A stretch of 29,921 nucleotides of DNA from the NCBI GenBank assembly GCA_002422315.1, contig DIUJ01000070.1:11117-41037 (forward strand), written 5' to 3'. The first letter of the stretch is position 1. The number at the start of each line of letters is the position of its first letter. This DNA is from Bacteroidetes bacterium UBA6161 (GTDB lineage: Bacteria; Bacteroidota; Bacteroidia; NS11-12g; UBA955). Below, in pieces: positions 14,503-24,261 of this stretch. The notes under the pieces were generated by a model. It ran no database searches. It was not told where the DNA came from and worked only from the letters and a program-made list of their open reading frames with translations. A program made the position numbers and the translations under genes.

Positions 14503-15307
14503 GTCCTACGTCTAGGGCCATCATAAGCACGAAACCAAACACAAAGCCCATAGTGGCCAAATCTGCATTTTTGTCTTGCTGTGTTTCTGGAATAACCTCT
14601 TCAATTACCACAAAAATCATGGCACCTGCTGCAAAAGCGAGGGCATAAGGCAAAATGGGTTGCATCCAAATTACAGCAACCGCACCCAATACCCCTGCAA
14701 AGGGTTCCACAATGGCAGACATTTGGCCCCAGTAAAAACTTTTTCTTCTGCTTAAACCCATTCTTCGCATGGGCATAGCTACGGCCATTCCTTCTGGGAA
14801 GTTTTGCAAGCCAATGCCAAGCGTAAGGGCAATAGCAGCCCCTAAATCAAAATGCTCTACACCTAGTGCTACCGCGCCAAAACTAATGCCCACAGCAAGT
14901 CCCTCGGGAATATTGTGCAGGGTTATGGCAAGTACCAACAGGATAGACTTATTCCATTTGGTTTTCATTCCCTCTGGTAATTTTTGATGCACATGCAAAT
15001 GAGGCAAAACCTTGTCTATCGCAAATATAAAAGCTGCCCCACCAATAAACCCAATGGCAGCGGGTACCCAACTCCATCCATCCGACCAATAGTCTTTGCT
15101 TAGCTCTATGGCCGGGGTAAGAAGGCTCCAAAAAGCAGCAGCTATCATTACTCCGCCTGTAATACCAAGCATAAAGTCAAGCCATTTGCGGTTTAATTCT
15201 TTGAATAAAAATACAACAGATGCACCTAGAGCGGTAAGACTCCAAGTAAATAAGGTAGCAAGCAATGCTTGCCATACGGGGTCTATATTTTTAAACCATT
15301 CCCACAT
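14495..15307 (-). CDS. ZIP-family metal transporter
   Basis: A 270-residue integral inner-membrane protein with about eight hydrophobic segments. The two ZIP signature helices are clear: HNIPEG (131-136) and QNFPEG (168-173), whose His/Asn/Glu/Gln residues form the metal path. A His-containing loop (PHLHVHQ, 102-107... HVHQ at 105-108) precedes them, as usual for the family. It most likely imports zinc or another divalent metal; selectivity cannot be read from sequence. Its ATG overlaps the trxB stop by one base (TAATG), so it is probably translated with trxB. It converges on the barrel/lipoprotein pair. Confidence 0.92.
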   Translation of the reverse strand: MWEWFKNIDPVWQALLATLFTWSLTALGASVVFLFKELNRKWLDFMLGITGGVMIAAAFWSLLTPAIELSKDYWSDGWSWVPAAIGFIGGAAFIFAIDKVLPHLHVHQKLPEGMKTKWNKSILLVLAITLHNIPEGLAVGISFGAVALGVEHFDLGAAIALTLGIGLQNFPEGMAVAMPMRRMGLSRRKSFYWGQMSAIVEPFAGVLGAVAVIWMQPILPYALAFAAGAMIFVVIEEVIPETQQDKNADLATMGFVFGFVLMMALDVGLS

Positions 15308-16254
15308 TAGTTGGTAGGTACTTGGCCTGCGTGCTTGGCCGACAAGTATCTTTCCGCATCCAATGCAGCCATGCAGCCACTTCCTGCAGCAGTTATCGCT
15401 TGTCGGTATATTTTGTCTTGGGCATCGCCACTAGCAAAAACCCCCTCAATGTTGGTTTTAGAAGTGCCTGGCGTTGTTTTTATATAGCCTTGCTCGTCTA
15501 ATTCCAACCAACCTTTAAATATATCTGTATTGGGTGTATGCCCTATTGCCACAAAGAAACCTGTGATAGGCAATTCTTTTACACTACCGTCTTGGCTGTT
15601 TTTAACTCGCACACCCTCTACTACTTTGTCTCCTAAAATTTCTTCTGTTTCGGTATACATCATTACCTCAATATTTGGAGTATTCATTACCCTGTGTTGC
15701 ATGGCTTTAGAAGCCCTTAGGTCTTTTCTTACAAGCATATACACCTTGTTGCATAGTTTAGCCAAATAGGTAGCCTCTTCGCAAGCGGTATCTCCTCCAC
15801 CCACTATTGCTACGTCTTTGCCTCTATAGAAAAAACCATCACATACTGCACAAGCCGATACCCCAGAGCCATTTAATCTTTGTTCGGAAGGAATACCTAG
15901 CCATTTTGCACTTGCTCCGGTAGAAATAATCACAGATTCGCAGTGTATCTCTTTTTCGTCGTCTACCCATACTTTATGTATTGGCCCAGTAAAATCTACT
16001 TTTGTAACCCTTCCAAAGCGAACATCAGTTCCAAGTCTAGTTGCTTGGCTTTTAAAAAGTTCCATCATTTCTGGACCCATAACTCCATTTGGGAAACCGG
16101 GATAATTTTCTACATCTGTGGTTATAGTTAGTTGCCCGCCAGGCTGCATGCCTTCATATAACACTGGTTTTAAATCTGCTCTTGCTGCATAAATTGCTGC
16201 GGTATAGCCCGCAGGGCCTGATCCTATGATTAAACATTCTACTTTCTCTGTCAT
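15307..16254 (-). CDS. trxB: Thioredoxin reductase
   Basis: A 315-residue FAD/NADPH enzyme that reduces thioredoxin. The FAD-binding GSGPAG (11-16), the redox pair in CAVC (135-138), the NADPH-binding GGGDTA (152-157) and the FAD-side ASGDAQD near residue 279 are all present, and the length is normal. It acts in the cytosol for disulfide reduction and oxidative-stress defence. The ZIP gene follows with a one-base overlap. A 250-bp intergenic region separates it from the divergent nucleotidyltransferase gene; I see no good TAnnTTTG box on its side. Confidence 0.96.
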   Translation of the reverse strand: MTEKVECLIIGSGPAGYTAAIYAARADLKPVLYEGMQPGGQLTITTDVENYPGFPNGVMGPEMMELFKSQATRLGTDVRFGRVTKVDFTGPIHKVWVDDEKEIHCESVIISTGASAKWLGIPSEQRLNGSGVSACAVCDGFFYRGKDVAIVGGGDTACEEATYLAKLCNKVYMLVRKDLRASKAMQHRVMNTPNIEVMMYTETEEILGDKVVEGVRVKNSQDGSVKELPITGFFVAIGHTPNTDIFKGWLELDEQGYIKTTPGTSKTNIEGVFASGDAQDKIYRQAITAAGSGCMAALDAERYLSAKHAGQVPTN

Positions 16255-16459
16255 GTCGCTATTTTTTGGACTACAAATTTCGATTTATTTTTGTAGGAAT
16301 ACAACACCTATTTCATATTAAAAGCACTTTAGTGACATAGGTTACAGTTTAAGCTATGCAAAATGGAAGATTTGTAAGCCCAAGAGCAAATTAAGCTTGT
16401 TTGTTTTTTGGGTCCATGGCAAATTTTCAACATTTTTTCTCTCAAAGATACTTTTTACT

Positions 16460-16467
16460 TACTTTTG
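16460..16467 (+). promoter_or_regulatory. -7 box for nucleotidyltransferase gene
   Basis: TACTTTTG matches TAnnTTTG, about 40 bases before the ATG at 16507. It supports that start over the in-frame ATG at 16408, which would lie upstream of the box. Confidence 0.4.
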
Positions 16468-16506
16468 AATGGTAAACATCGGGCAACAACCAAATCAATT
16501 TTTACA

Positions 16507-17502
16507 ATGAAAGCCATAATCCCAGTAGCTGGAATAGGAAGCCGACTTAGGCCTCATACCCACACCCAACCCAAAGCACTAATACCGGTAGCTGGCAAAC
16601 CTATACTTGCCCATATCGTAGACAAATTAATCGCAGAAGGTATAAGCGACTTTGTTTTTGTGATTGGATACATGGGCGATAAAATAGAAGAGTATATAGT
16701 ACAGACTTATCCAAAACTGAACAGTACTTTTGTAATACAAACTTCAGGAAAAGGAATAGCACACGCCATTCACCTAACCAAAGAGCATATCCATTTAGAG
16801 GAGGAGTTGCTAATAGTTTTAGGAGATACTATTTTCGAAGCAGATTTGGGCAAAGTGTTGGCCCTCAAAGAGAGTGCAATAGGGATAAAAAAAGTAGAAG
16901 ATCCGCGACTTTTTGGTGTTGCCGAGCTAAACAAACAAGGGAAAGTGGTAAAGTTGGTTGAAAAGCCGCTCATACCAAAAACCAATTTGGCTTTGGTTGG
17001 GGTATACTATTTGAACCAAGCAGGCCCTTTATTAGAAGCCATACAGTACATTATAGACAATAAAATCAAAACCCAAAATGAATACCACCTAACGGACGCC
17101 CTTATGTACATGGTGCAAAAAGGTTCTGTAATTGGTACTTTCGAAGTAGACAATTGGTTTGATTGCGGCAAAAAAGAAATCTTGTTACAGACCAATACCT
17201 TGCTACTAAAGAGGCTTGGCGAAGAACAAAATACCAACCATATTTTAGAACATAGCATTATTATCCCACCTGTTTACATTGGCGAAAATGCAGTGATAAG
17301 ACATTCGGTTATTGGTCCAAATGTATCTATAGGCAACGATACGCATATAGAAAGCAGTATAATTTGTAACAGTATTATTGGCCCCCATGCACACATAGGC
17401 CAGGCGGTGCTAAAAGATTCTTTGATAGGAAACGATGCAAGCTTAAAAGGCATGGTGCATACCCTTAACCTAGGCGATAGCGCAGAAATAAATTTTAGTT
17501 AG
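16507..17502 (+). CDS. Sugar-phosphate nucleotidyltransferase
   Basis: From the ATG at 16507 the protein is 331 residues and begins MKAIIPVAGIGSRLRPHT, the nucleotide-binding loop of NTP-transferases; the frame runs further upstream but without homologous-looking sequence. LGDTIFEADL near residue 108 is the catalytic Asp region, EKP near 150, and DNWFDCGKK near 218 fits the sugar-binding end. The C-terminal ~80 residues have isoleucine-rich hexapeptide-like repeats of a left-handed beta helix, as in glucose-1-phosphate thymidylyltransferase or GDP-mannose pyrophosphorylase relatives. It activates a sugar 1-phosphate for surface polysaccharide or glycan synthesis. The exact sugar and nucleotide remain unresolved, and no sugar-pathway neighbours help. 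Confidence 0.88.
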   Translation: MKAIIPVAGIGSRLRPHTHTQPKALIPVAGKPILAHIVDKLIAEGISDFVFVIGYMGDKIEEYIVQTYPKLNSTFVIQTSGKGIAHAIHLTKEHIHLEEELLIVLGDTIFEADLGKVLALKESAIGIKKVEDPRLFGVAELNKQGKVVKLVEKPLIPKTNLALVGVYYLNQAGPLLEAIQYIIDNKIKTQNEYHLTDALMYMVQKGSVIGTFEVDNWFDCGKKEILLQTNTLLLKRLGEEQNTNHILEHSIIIPPVYIGENAVIRHSVIGPNVSIGNDTHIESSIICNSIIGPHAHIGQAVLKDSLIGNDASLKGMVHTLNLGDSAEINFS

Positions 17503-17985
17503 GGATTAGAATAATCGGCGTAGGGGATGCGCTACCTTGTGTTTTGCTAGCCAAAACATAGTAAATCCGCCGCTCTTTCTTCGAAGGAGAAAAATATAAA
17601 AAGCCCTAGGTTTTAACCCAGGGTTTACAAGGGAGATGAAATTATTTTTTGGCGCTTGCCCAAACAAAGTTTGCGGTTTTTTGCCCTTCCATGCAAAAAA
17701 GATGACAAAAATATTAGGTGAAAGAATGGTGTATATTATACCGTATATTAAATTCATAAGTGGCAATGGAGAGCCTCCATTGAGTTGGTGAAATCAAAAC
17801 TCAACATTATTGAAAAACACCTAGAATTTAGAGATAGCACCACATGGTTCAAATATTTTAAAGATAAAAAATGATCAAAACCTTGTTTTAGGTTTGAGAA
17901 TTTATTTTCTAATTATTTTTAAACAAACTATTTATTTGTTATATTTGTTCCTATAAGCTGATTCCTTTCGTCCTAAAACAGATTT
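17503..17985. other. Noncoding region with hairpin repeat
   Basis: No gene supported. CCCTAGG (17604-17610) and CCCAGGG (17617-17623) form a hairpin with one mismatch around TTTTAA; in the reverse direction it encodes a PGLKPRAF-like string that I remember from intergenic repeats of other Bacteroidota. The 86-codon minus-strand frame across it is therefore probably not real. The right end carries the promoter of the giant secreted protein. Confidence 0.5.
17940..17947 (+). promoter_or_regulatory. -7 box for the giant secreted protein
   Basis: TATATTTG matches TAnnTTTG, 38 bases before the ATG at 17986. The region upstream is very AT-rich without a clear -33 TTTG. Confidence 0.4.
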
Positions 17986-20900
17986 ATGGTTAAAAAATTA
18001 CTTTTATCCTTCTCTATCCTTTTTTTCTTTTTGCCGATGGTTCGAGCAACGGAATGTAAGAAAGCAATAGAAATAAATATAACTGACAATGGATTTGGAA
18101 TAGGTCATTTTGTTTCATCAAAACAAGATTTAAAAAAAACCAGTAAAGAGTTTGGCGAGTATTTTCCAGAAGGCTTTGATTATTTGGCAATAGACCATAA
18201 AACAGTTTGGTACAAATTCAAAATAGAAACTACAAGAAGTGTAAGAATTGAATTGCGACAAAGAGATTCTGCAATTTCACAAAATGCAGTTGGTATGGCA
18301 GTATATTCAGGGTGGGATTGTTTACCTAATCAAAATAGGCTAGAGCCCCGACTCATACCGCTTAATAAATTTGGGGAGGTTTCCACCAACTGTTTACCCA
18401 AGGGAGAATATCTAATCCAGATTTGTGCCAGCCACAAAGCAAATGATTCTATATGGGTAGAAATCCATACAGGACAACCACCGTTGTTATATGATTTTAA
18501 ACAAACTGCACACGATTTTGATGTTTTTAATGGATTTAAAAGTATAGATATTGAAACGTCTTGTTTAAGTTTAGAAGATTCAGATGAAATGAATCCGAAA
18601 TTGTCTTTAGAATATCTCAAGACTGCGTGGTTTACTTTTAAAACAGATACAAACCATTTGGTTTTTGGCTTAGGTCTAGACCTCTTAGGGAGTCCTTCTT
18701 TGTTTAAGGATACTATTTATGCAATTCTATATAAGGGAGACATAAGGAATGGAATGGTAGCCAACATATCCGACACTATTTGCTTTTGGCCTTCAATAAA
18801 TGGAGGACCTTTTAAACTTTCTCATTTAAAAAAATGTATACTTGAAGACCATGCTCGATACAGCATAGTTTTATATTTTAAAAACAAGGTACAAGTAAAT
18901 TTTAGGTTGAGAATATTGCAACAAAATAATGAAACAGAGAATAGCGCATATCCACCCGTTTTAGGTTCCGAATTTAAATTAGGAGAAGTAGATTTAAACC
19001 AAACAAAAGTTTCAGAAGGCAGGATAGGCTGTGAGTCGTCTCTTTCAAATAACGTATGCATGCCTGCAAATCCAGCATCCCCAGTTGTTGCATTTAATAA
19101 AGAATTTGATTTGGTGGCTTGGAGAACCTTTTATATTGGCCAAGATGGCGAAATAACATTTGACGTTTCCGCAAGTAATTCTTGTAACCCCTTATTCTTT
19201 AATTCAAAAAGGGCATATATTGTTTATGAAGGTGACATATCATTAGACTGTAACATTGTGCCTATTGACACAAACCACACGACGTCCTCAAAGTGTTTAA
19301 AAGCAGGTTTTTACAGTATTCAAGTTTTAGGACAAAGCATAAAAAATTATAATAATTTTACGTGTGATGTATCAGATTTGGGAAACAATTTTAAAGTTTC
19401 ATTAAAGTTAAAAACTGAGTTAACACCTAAAAGCTCCAAGTATTCAAACCCATTTGAACCAAATAATATTGGGAATTTGTCAAATTACTTAGACAATATT
19501 TCTACCTATACTTCAGATATTGATTATTTTGAAAATAAACACCCCAATGATACATTTAAAATAACAAGTAGTAGCAGTAATATTTTTCGCCAGTTTTATT
19601 TGTCAAAAAGAGAAATATTGCGTTTTAATAGAAAAGATTTTGGCGATGTTACTCATCAAAATAGTGGGTTTGTTGTAATAAAGGGAAAGATAAGCGATGG
19701 ATTAGATAGCTTGACAATTGCAAAAAATATAGTTTTGAAATTTTCTAGTAATGGTTTCTCGCAAAGAGCTGGAAATGTTTGCAACATGTTAGATACCGGC
19801 TGGTATTCTATTATTGCCCATTCTGATATAATGAAAATGTGTAATGGTGGTGTAGAATACCATAAATATAATTTATTTACAATAAGCAGAGAAAACCCTC
19901 CTTGCACCCAAATCCCTAATCTAAAGGTAGCTAGTTCTATGGGATTTAACCAAGCTGGCAACAACAAGTTAAATTTAAACAGCACGCCTAATATTGGCAC
20001 CGAGGCTGATTATTCTAAAAGTTATCAAGCTGGCAATGGATGTATTATTTGCGATACAACCGGTCAAGCTTTTGCCAAGGAAATTTATAACGTATGCAAG
20101 GGAATAGAAGACACCCTAAATATAGTTACTGCAACTTTTCATCATTTTAGTATAGATCAAAAATCGGATATAAGTTTTATAAAAGGAGAAAAAATCTTGT
20201 TATATAAAGGAGACTTTAGATTAAATACATCAGGGTTATTAAAATCAGAGAATAGAATCCATGACTGCTCAGAAAACACATACAATCAATATAACTATTA
20301 TTGCGGATTAGAGTCTGGATTTTATACTGTTGTAAGATTTATTTTTAATGAATATAGTCAAAACTATTTAACTTTTTGGGTAGATGAACATTTAGTTCCG
20401 CAACACGATTTCGCGAAATCTGCATACCAATTTCCCACCTTAACCCCTGGTTCAACCATAGAATCTCCTTTGGACAATTTTTCATGTTTAACAGGGGCTT
20501 TGACAAGTCACCCATTTGTAAATAATTTTATACCACAACGTGTACTTTCTTATCCTATGGAAAATCACAAGCTTCAACTAGATAATTTTCATGAAAGAAA
20601 TCTATGGTATACTTTCACTGCAAAAGGAAGCGGAGAAATTGATATTGTGGTTAAAAATTTAAGCAGAAACAAGCAGGACCTTCAATCAAGAATATTTGTT
20701 TTTGAAAGTATGTCAGACCCCAATATTCCATTTCAAAACGCTTATGAAAGTGGTCAAATAGACACAACTATCGCACAAGGTTTAAAGCAAATATCTTTAA
20801 GAAACTACAATAATAATGCTGTCAACAGGTTTTTTATTAAGGGAAATGCTTGTGAAAACGATACTGTTTTAAAACGATATTTTATTCTTGTTCGCTATCC

Positions 20901-23073
20901 ATATTCTTCCACTAACAACAGTGGCTCAATGCTGAAACAGTTTTTTAGAATTAACATCTCTATGAAACCTATTTATGAGCCTAAAAAACCTGGAGATTAT
21001 TGTGATTCTCCTGCGTTGTTTACTATAAGCGATTATGGCATACATAAATCCTCAAATGTTACAATCAATTGCCATTCTTCGGGGGAGGGTTTTGGCGAGG
21101 ATGGGTCTAACCTTGCGTGTCTTTATGATGGTGAACCTATTCAAACAACATGGGTTAAAATATCGATTAATAACATTTCTAAAGCCGATTTAACCTTTTC
21201 CGTTGAACCCGATTTGGAGATAAAATCAGACAATCAAAAAGTTAAATTTAGATTGTTATACGGGGATTGTAATTCATTAACTCCTGGCCCATGTTTGTCT
21301 TTTTCTGGCTCTTCTTTTAGGTTGGATTGTATGCCGGCTGGCGACTATTTTCTTCAGGTTGCTTTTCCAAGAGGGGCAAAGGGATTTTTTAAAGTAAATA
21401 CAATAGCTAATGAACCACAATATCCAGAGTGTAAGCCTGCCTATTTGTTTGAGCCACTTGCAAATTTTTCTTTTATTCCTCCATGTAAAGACACTGTAGT
21501 AAGCTTTAAAAACTGGTCTACCTCGGGGAATGATATAGCTTATTTTTGGGATTTTGGCAATGGAATTACCAGTAATGAAAAAAACCCAACTATTTCTTTT
21601 CGCTCAAGTAAAGAGATAGATACATTTAATGTGAAATTAATAACCACCAATATTAAGCATCAAAAGAAAGACTCTGTAATTAAACAGTTGCGATTTTTTA
21701 AAGAACCGTATTCTTCTAAAATACTATTAGAACAAGACTCTTTCTGTTTGGGATTTGTAGATTTGGGTTTTCAAAAGACATTATTTCCAGTAGAAAGTAT
21801 TTTTTGGAGCCCAACTCCAGATGAACTTTTAGATTCATTGAATAAAGTAAGATATTACACAAATGGCAACCAAAAGCGTGTTGTTCATCTTCATACTTTA
21901 TATAGAGAATGTATATTTGATGACTCAATTGTTTTAGATAAACCATCTAAATTTACTTTAAACTTAGATACTTTTATTTGTATGGGTGAAGTACTGAATC
22001 TTGATATCGAAGAGAAAGTGCAATTCAATGGTTTAACCAAGGTGAATTGGTACGATGACACTAAAACATTGAATAAGAGTTTTAACGACTCAGGACATTA
22101 TTGGGTGTCTTTTAATAAAGACAAATGTGAATGGACAGATACCTTTAAAATTAGTATGCCAAGTATATCAGATAACATTACCCAAAAATCAAATTTTGAC
22201 TGCTATGGGGCGGAATTGGAATTAGGAATAAGTTATAAGGCAACCAATATATTATGGTCTACAGGTGAAAAGTCACACAAAATTATAGTAGATACTTCTG
22301 GGATTTACACCGTAGAGGCTAATTATATGCACTGTAAATTACAGGATAGTTTTATAGTGGATATTCCACATATTCCAAATTTACTAGGATTTAATGACAC
22401 AATAAAGTGTGCAGGTGACCCGATTATCTTAACCTTAAATAATTCAATTTATAAACACGAGTGGTTTAATGGCTCCACTCAACCATCAATAACCATTCAC
22501 GAAACTGGGAATTTTTGGGTTAAAATAAGCGAAAGAGAATGTGATACGTCTTTTTATTATTCTATAAAGGAGCATCCTTCTACTTTGAATTTACCCCAAG
22601 ACACCTTTTATTGTGATTTAATACCATTACAACTGGATGCGGGGCCAGAAGGCAAGTCTTTTTATTGGTTCCCAAGCTTAGATACAACACAGATTGCCAC
22701 CGTTTTTGATTTTGGGGAGTATAGCGTTATAAAAGTAAACAAGTATAATTGTACAGAATATGACACCTTTATTCTAAGAAAAGATTGTGGACCATCTCTT
22801 TTTATTCCTAATGCATTTTCACCAAACAGGGATGGCTTAAATGATGTTTTTTTACCAGTAAGTGAGAATCTCGTTAATTTTAAAATGCTTATTTTAAATA
22901 GATGGGGAGAAGAAGTCTTTTTAACTCAAGATATTTTGGTTGGCTGGGATGGTAAATATAACAACACAGACTGTTCTCAAGATATATATACCTATTTAAT
23001 TTGGTTTTCTTTCCTCGAAAATGGAGTTGTGCAAAATGGAACTACAAAAGGAACGCTGCATTTGTTGAGGTAA
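17986..23073 (+). CDS. Giant T9SS type B secreted protein with PKD domain
   Basis: A 1695-residue exported protein: signal peptide (residues 1-21, ending near VRA), a long N-terminal region, a PKD domain at about 1154-1225 (YFWDFGNG, then VKLITTN), four short Ig-like repeats at about 1290-1600, and a C-terminal sorting domain from FIPNAFSPNRDGLNDVF (about 1606) to the end. The last is the gliding-motility-associated C-terminal (CHU_C type) domain used by type IX secretion substrates, which are exported and often kept at the cell surface. The N-terminal 1130 residues hold at least five blocks each closing with a G-[EFWD]-Y motif: KGEYLIQI (~137), AGFYSIQV (~439), TGWYSIIA (~603), SGFYTVVR (~776), AGDYFLQV (~1116). 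This suggests repeated pre-peptidase-like beta domains with paired cysteines. No catalytic domain seen; likely an adhesin or surface structural protein. Single-gene unit. Confidence 0.9.
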   Translation: MVKKLLLSFSILFFFLPMVRATECKKAIEINITDNGFGIGHFVSSKQDLKKTSKEFGEYFPEGFDYLAIDHKTVWYKFKIETTRSVRIELRQRDSAISQNAVGMAVYSGWDCLPNQNRLEPRLIPLNKFGEVSTNCLPKGEYLIQICASHKANDSIWVEIHTGQPPLLYDFKQTAHDFDVFNGFKSIDIETSCLSLEDSDEMNPKLSLEYLKTAWFTFKTDTNHLVFGLGLDLLGSPSLFKDTIYAILYKGDIRNGMVANISDTICFWPSINGGPFKLSHLKKCILEDHARYSIVLYFKNKVQVNFRLRILQQNNETENSAYPPVLGSEFKLGEVDLNQTKVSEGRIGCESSLSNNVCMPANPASPVVAFNKEFDLVAWRTFYIGQDGEITFDVSASNSCNPLFFNSKRAYIVYEGDISLDCNIVPIDTNHTTSSKCLKAGFYSIQVLGQSIKNYNNFTCDVSDLGNNFKVSLKLKTELTPKSSKYSNPFEPNNIGNLSNYLDNISTYTSDIDYFENKHPNDTFKITSSSSNIFRQFYLSKREILRFNRKDFGDVTHQNSGFVVIKGKISDGLDSLTIAKNIVLKFSSNGFSQRAGNVCNMLDTGWYSIIAHSDIMKMCNGGVEYHKYNLFTISRENPPCTQIPNLKVASSMGFNQAGNNKLNLNSTPNIGTEADYSKSYQAGNGCIICDTTGQAFAKEIYNVCKGIEDTLNIVTATFHHFSIDQKSDISFIKGEKILLYKGDFRLNTSGLLKSENRIHDCSENTYNQYNYYCGLESGFYTVVRFIFNEYSQNYLTFWVDEHLVPQHDFAKSAYQFPTLTPGSTIESPLDNFSCLTGALTSHPFVNNFIPQRVLSYPMENHKLQLDNFHERNLWYTFTAKGSGEIDIVVKNLSRNKQDLQSRIFVFESMSDPNIPFQNAYESGQIDTTIAQGLKQISLRNYNNNAVNRFFIKGNACENDTVLKRYFILVRYPYSSTNNSGSMLKQFFRINISMKPIYEPKKPGDYCDSPALFTISDYGIHKSSNVTINCHSSGEGFGEDGSNLACLYDGEPIQTTWVKISINNISKADLTFSVEPDLEIKSDNQKVKFRLLYGDCNSLTPGPCLSFSGSSFRLDCMPAGDYFLQVAFPRGAKGFFKVNTIANEPQYPECKPAYLFEPLANFSFIPPCKDTVVSFKNWSTSGNDIAYFWDFGNGITSNEKNPTISFRSSKEIDTFNVKLITTNIKHQKKDSVIKQLRFFKEPYSSKILLEQDSFCLGFVDLGFQKTLFPVESIFWSPTPDELLDSLNKVRYYTNGNQKRVVHLHTLYRECIFDDSIVLDKPSKFTLNLDTFICMGEVLNLDIEEKVQFNGLTKVNWYDDTKTLNKSFNDSGHYWVSFNKDKCEWTDTFKISMPSISDNITQKSNFDCYGAELELGISYKATNILWSTGEKSHKIIVDTSGIYTVEANYMHCKLQDSFIVDIPHIPNLLGFNDTIKCAGDPIILTLNNSIYKHEWFNGSTQPSITIHETGNFWVKISERECDTSFYYSIKEHPSTLNLPQDTFYCDLIPLQLDAGPEGKSFYWFPSLDTTQIATVFDFGEYSVIKVNKYNCTEYDTFILRKDCGPSLFIPNAFSPNRDGLNDVFLPVSENLVNFKMLILNRWGEEVFLTQDILVGWDGKYNNTDCSQDIYTYLIWFSFLENGVVQNGTTKGTLHLLR

Positions 23074-23153
23074 TGCTGATATGAAAATAAAGGTCTATCT
23101 TTTTTTGTAAGGTAGTTTTGTTTGCCTTTTATCTAATCTAGCCCGTGCTCTTT

Positions 23154-23435
23154 TTACTTCACATTGTCCAAGCGTATCGCTTTTTCCATTATCTCTGCAT
23201 GGATTCCTTTTTGAATAGTGGCTAAATAAATCTCTTCTAACTTTCTTTTGGCCCAAGGAGTTTTTCTAAAAAAGTTTAAAGAGGATTTGTAGGTAGGATT
23301 GCTTAAAAAACAATTTACTGGCAATAAAAAATGAAGCTTTTCCCAACCGTATAACAAAATCAAATACTTGAGAATTACAGCAGTGGTAATCCCGTGCAGT
23401 GGATTGTTGGGTTGATCATTATTGGCATGACTCAT
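23154..23435 (-). CDS. VF530/DUF2132 family DNA-binding protein
   Basis: A 93-residue protein with the family core NNPLHGITTAVILKYLILLY, then GWEKL, NCFLSNPTYKSSLNFFRKTP and WAKRKLEEIYL. The family was named from a Vibrio fischeri protein whose structure suggested DNA binding; biological role is not established. Its ATG overlaps the stop of the upstream small membrane protein gene by four bases (ATGA). It ends the seven-gene minus-strand run that begins with birA. Confidence 0.9.
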   Translation of the reverse strand: MSHANNDQPNNPLHGITTAVILKYLILLYGWEKLHFLLPVNCFLSNPTYKSSLNFFRKTPWAKRKLEEIYLATIQKGIHAEIMEKAIRLDNVK

Positions 23436-23659
23436 TTCGCTTGTTTTTTGTTGTTTTTTTCTCCGTATTGTTCCTTTTTCTCCGTATTTCTTCTGTTGCG
23501 GTGCCTAAATACAAAATAAAAGGCAACCATAGCCAAAATAGCCAAGAACCAAGTTTTTACAGAGCTTATTCCTTCTGTAGAATAGGCTACCCACATTTCT
23601 ACTATGGATATAGATGCCACAAGCATCCAAACAATCATTAGAAACCAATTTGCTGTCAT
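23432..23659 (-). CDS. Small two-helix membrane protein
   Basis: A 75-residue protein with two hydrophobic helices (about residues 4-25 and 34-52) and a very basic C-terminal tail (FRHRNRRNTEKKEQ onward), which would stay in the cytoplasm. I know no named family. It sits 2 bases after lptC and overlaps the next gene by four bases, so it is clearly read as part of the operon and is unlikely to be a chance frame. Confidence 0.75.
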   Translation of the reverse strand: MTANWFLMIVWMLVASISIVEMWVAYSTEGISSVKTWFLAILAMVAFYFVFRHRNRRNTEKKEQYGEKNNKKQAK

Positions 23660-23661
23660 TT

Positions 23662-24261
23662 TTACTTATTTAAATTTAATTCTCCGCTTGCTTTTTTTAT
23701 CTGCCAATTTGTAAAGTCCTGATTGCTTTCCATTCCATAACCTGTTAATGTTTGGTCTGGAGTTACGATTTTTACAAATTTGTCGGTATATATTTTTTCT
23801 TTGGTTTGGTCCCAGAAAAGCTCTTCGGTAAACAACTTTTCCCCTTTTGTATTTACTACCTTCACATTTTTCTTTAATACAATTAGTTTTTTTGCCTGAT
23901 AGTTAATACCATATTCAGAACTAATGTTACTTTCTTTTTCTTTTTGCCTATTGTAAAAGTCTGCGGTCAATCCTTCTTTCATTTCCACATAAGGGTTTTC
24001 TGGGTCTTTTACCGCAAGAACCTTAGGGGCTTTTAAAACCACCTTTAAGTATCCAGAATCGGTATGGGTAATCTCTACATTTTCTGCATTTTCGGTACTT
24101 AGAACCTTGTTCATTGCATCCATTTCCGAAATCACCTGTTTTTTGGGTTTATTACAAGATACAATAGTAAAGGCAAATACAACAAAATACAGAGCCCGAA
24201 GAGCATGGTATGCTTTCGGGCTTTTGTGTAATGTTCTATATAAGATTCTTGGTTTATTCAA
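23662..24261 (-). CDS. lptC: LPS export protein LptC
   Basis: A 199-residue protein with an N-terminal hydrophobic segment ending in FTIVSC (Cys36), so in this phylum it is probably a lipoprotein instead of the single-helix anchor of Escherichia coli LptC. The rest is a beta-jellyroll pattern of the LptA/LptC/OstA family (GLTADFYN, YGINYQAKKLIVLKKNVKV, LFTEELFWDQTKEKIYTDKFVKI, TGYGMES). LptC links the LptBFG extractor to the periplasmic bridge that carries LPS to the outer membrane. It overlaps the upstream TPR gene by 8 bases, and this OM protein/TPR/LptC order is common in Bacteroidota. Confidence 0.88.
   Translation of the reverse strand: MNKPRILYRTLHKSPKAYHALRALYFVVFAFTIVSCNKPKKQVISEMDAMNKVLSTENAENVEITHTDSGYLKVVLKAPKVLAVKDPENPYVEMKEGLTADFYNRQKEKESNISSEYGINYQAKKLIVLKKNVKVVNTKGEKLFTEELFWDQTKEKIYTDKFVKIVTPDQTLTGYGMESNQDFTNWQIKKASGELNLNK

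Noticed and set aside
17506..17766. 86-codon minus-strand frame
   Set aside because: Spans a palindromic repeat and reads as repeat translation; no signal or domain and no upstream promoter seen.
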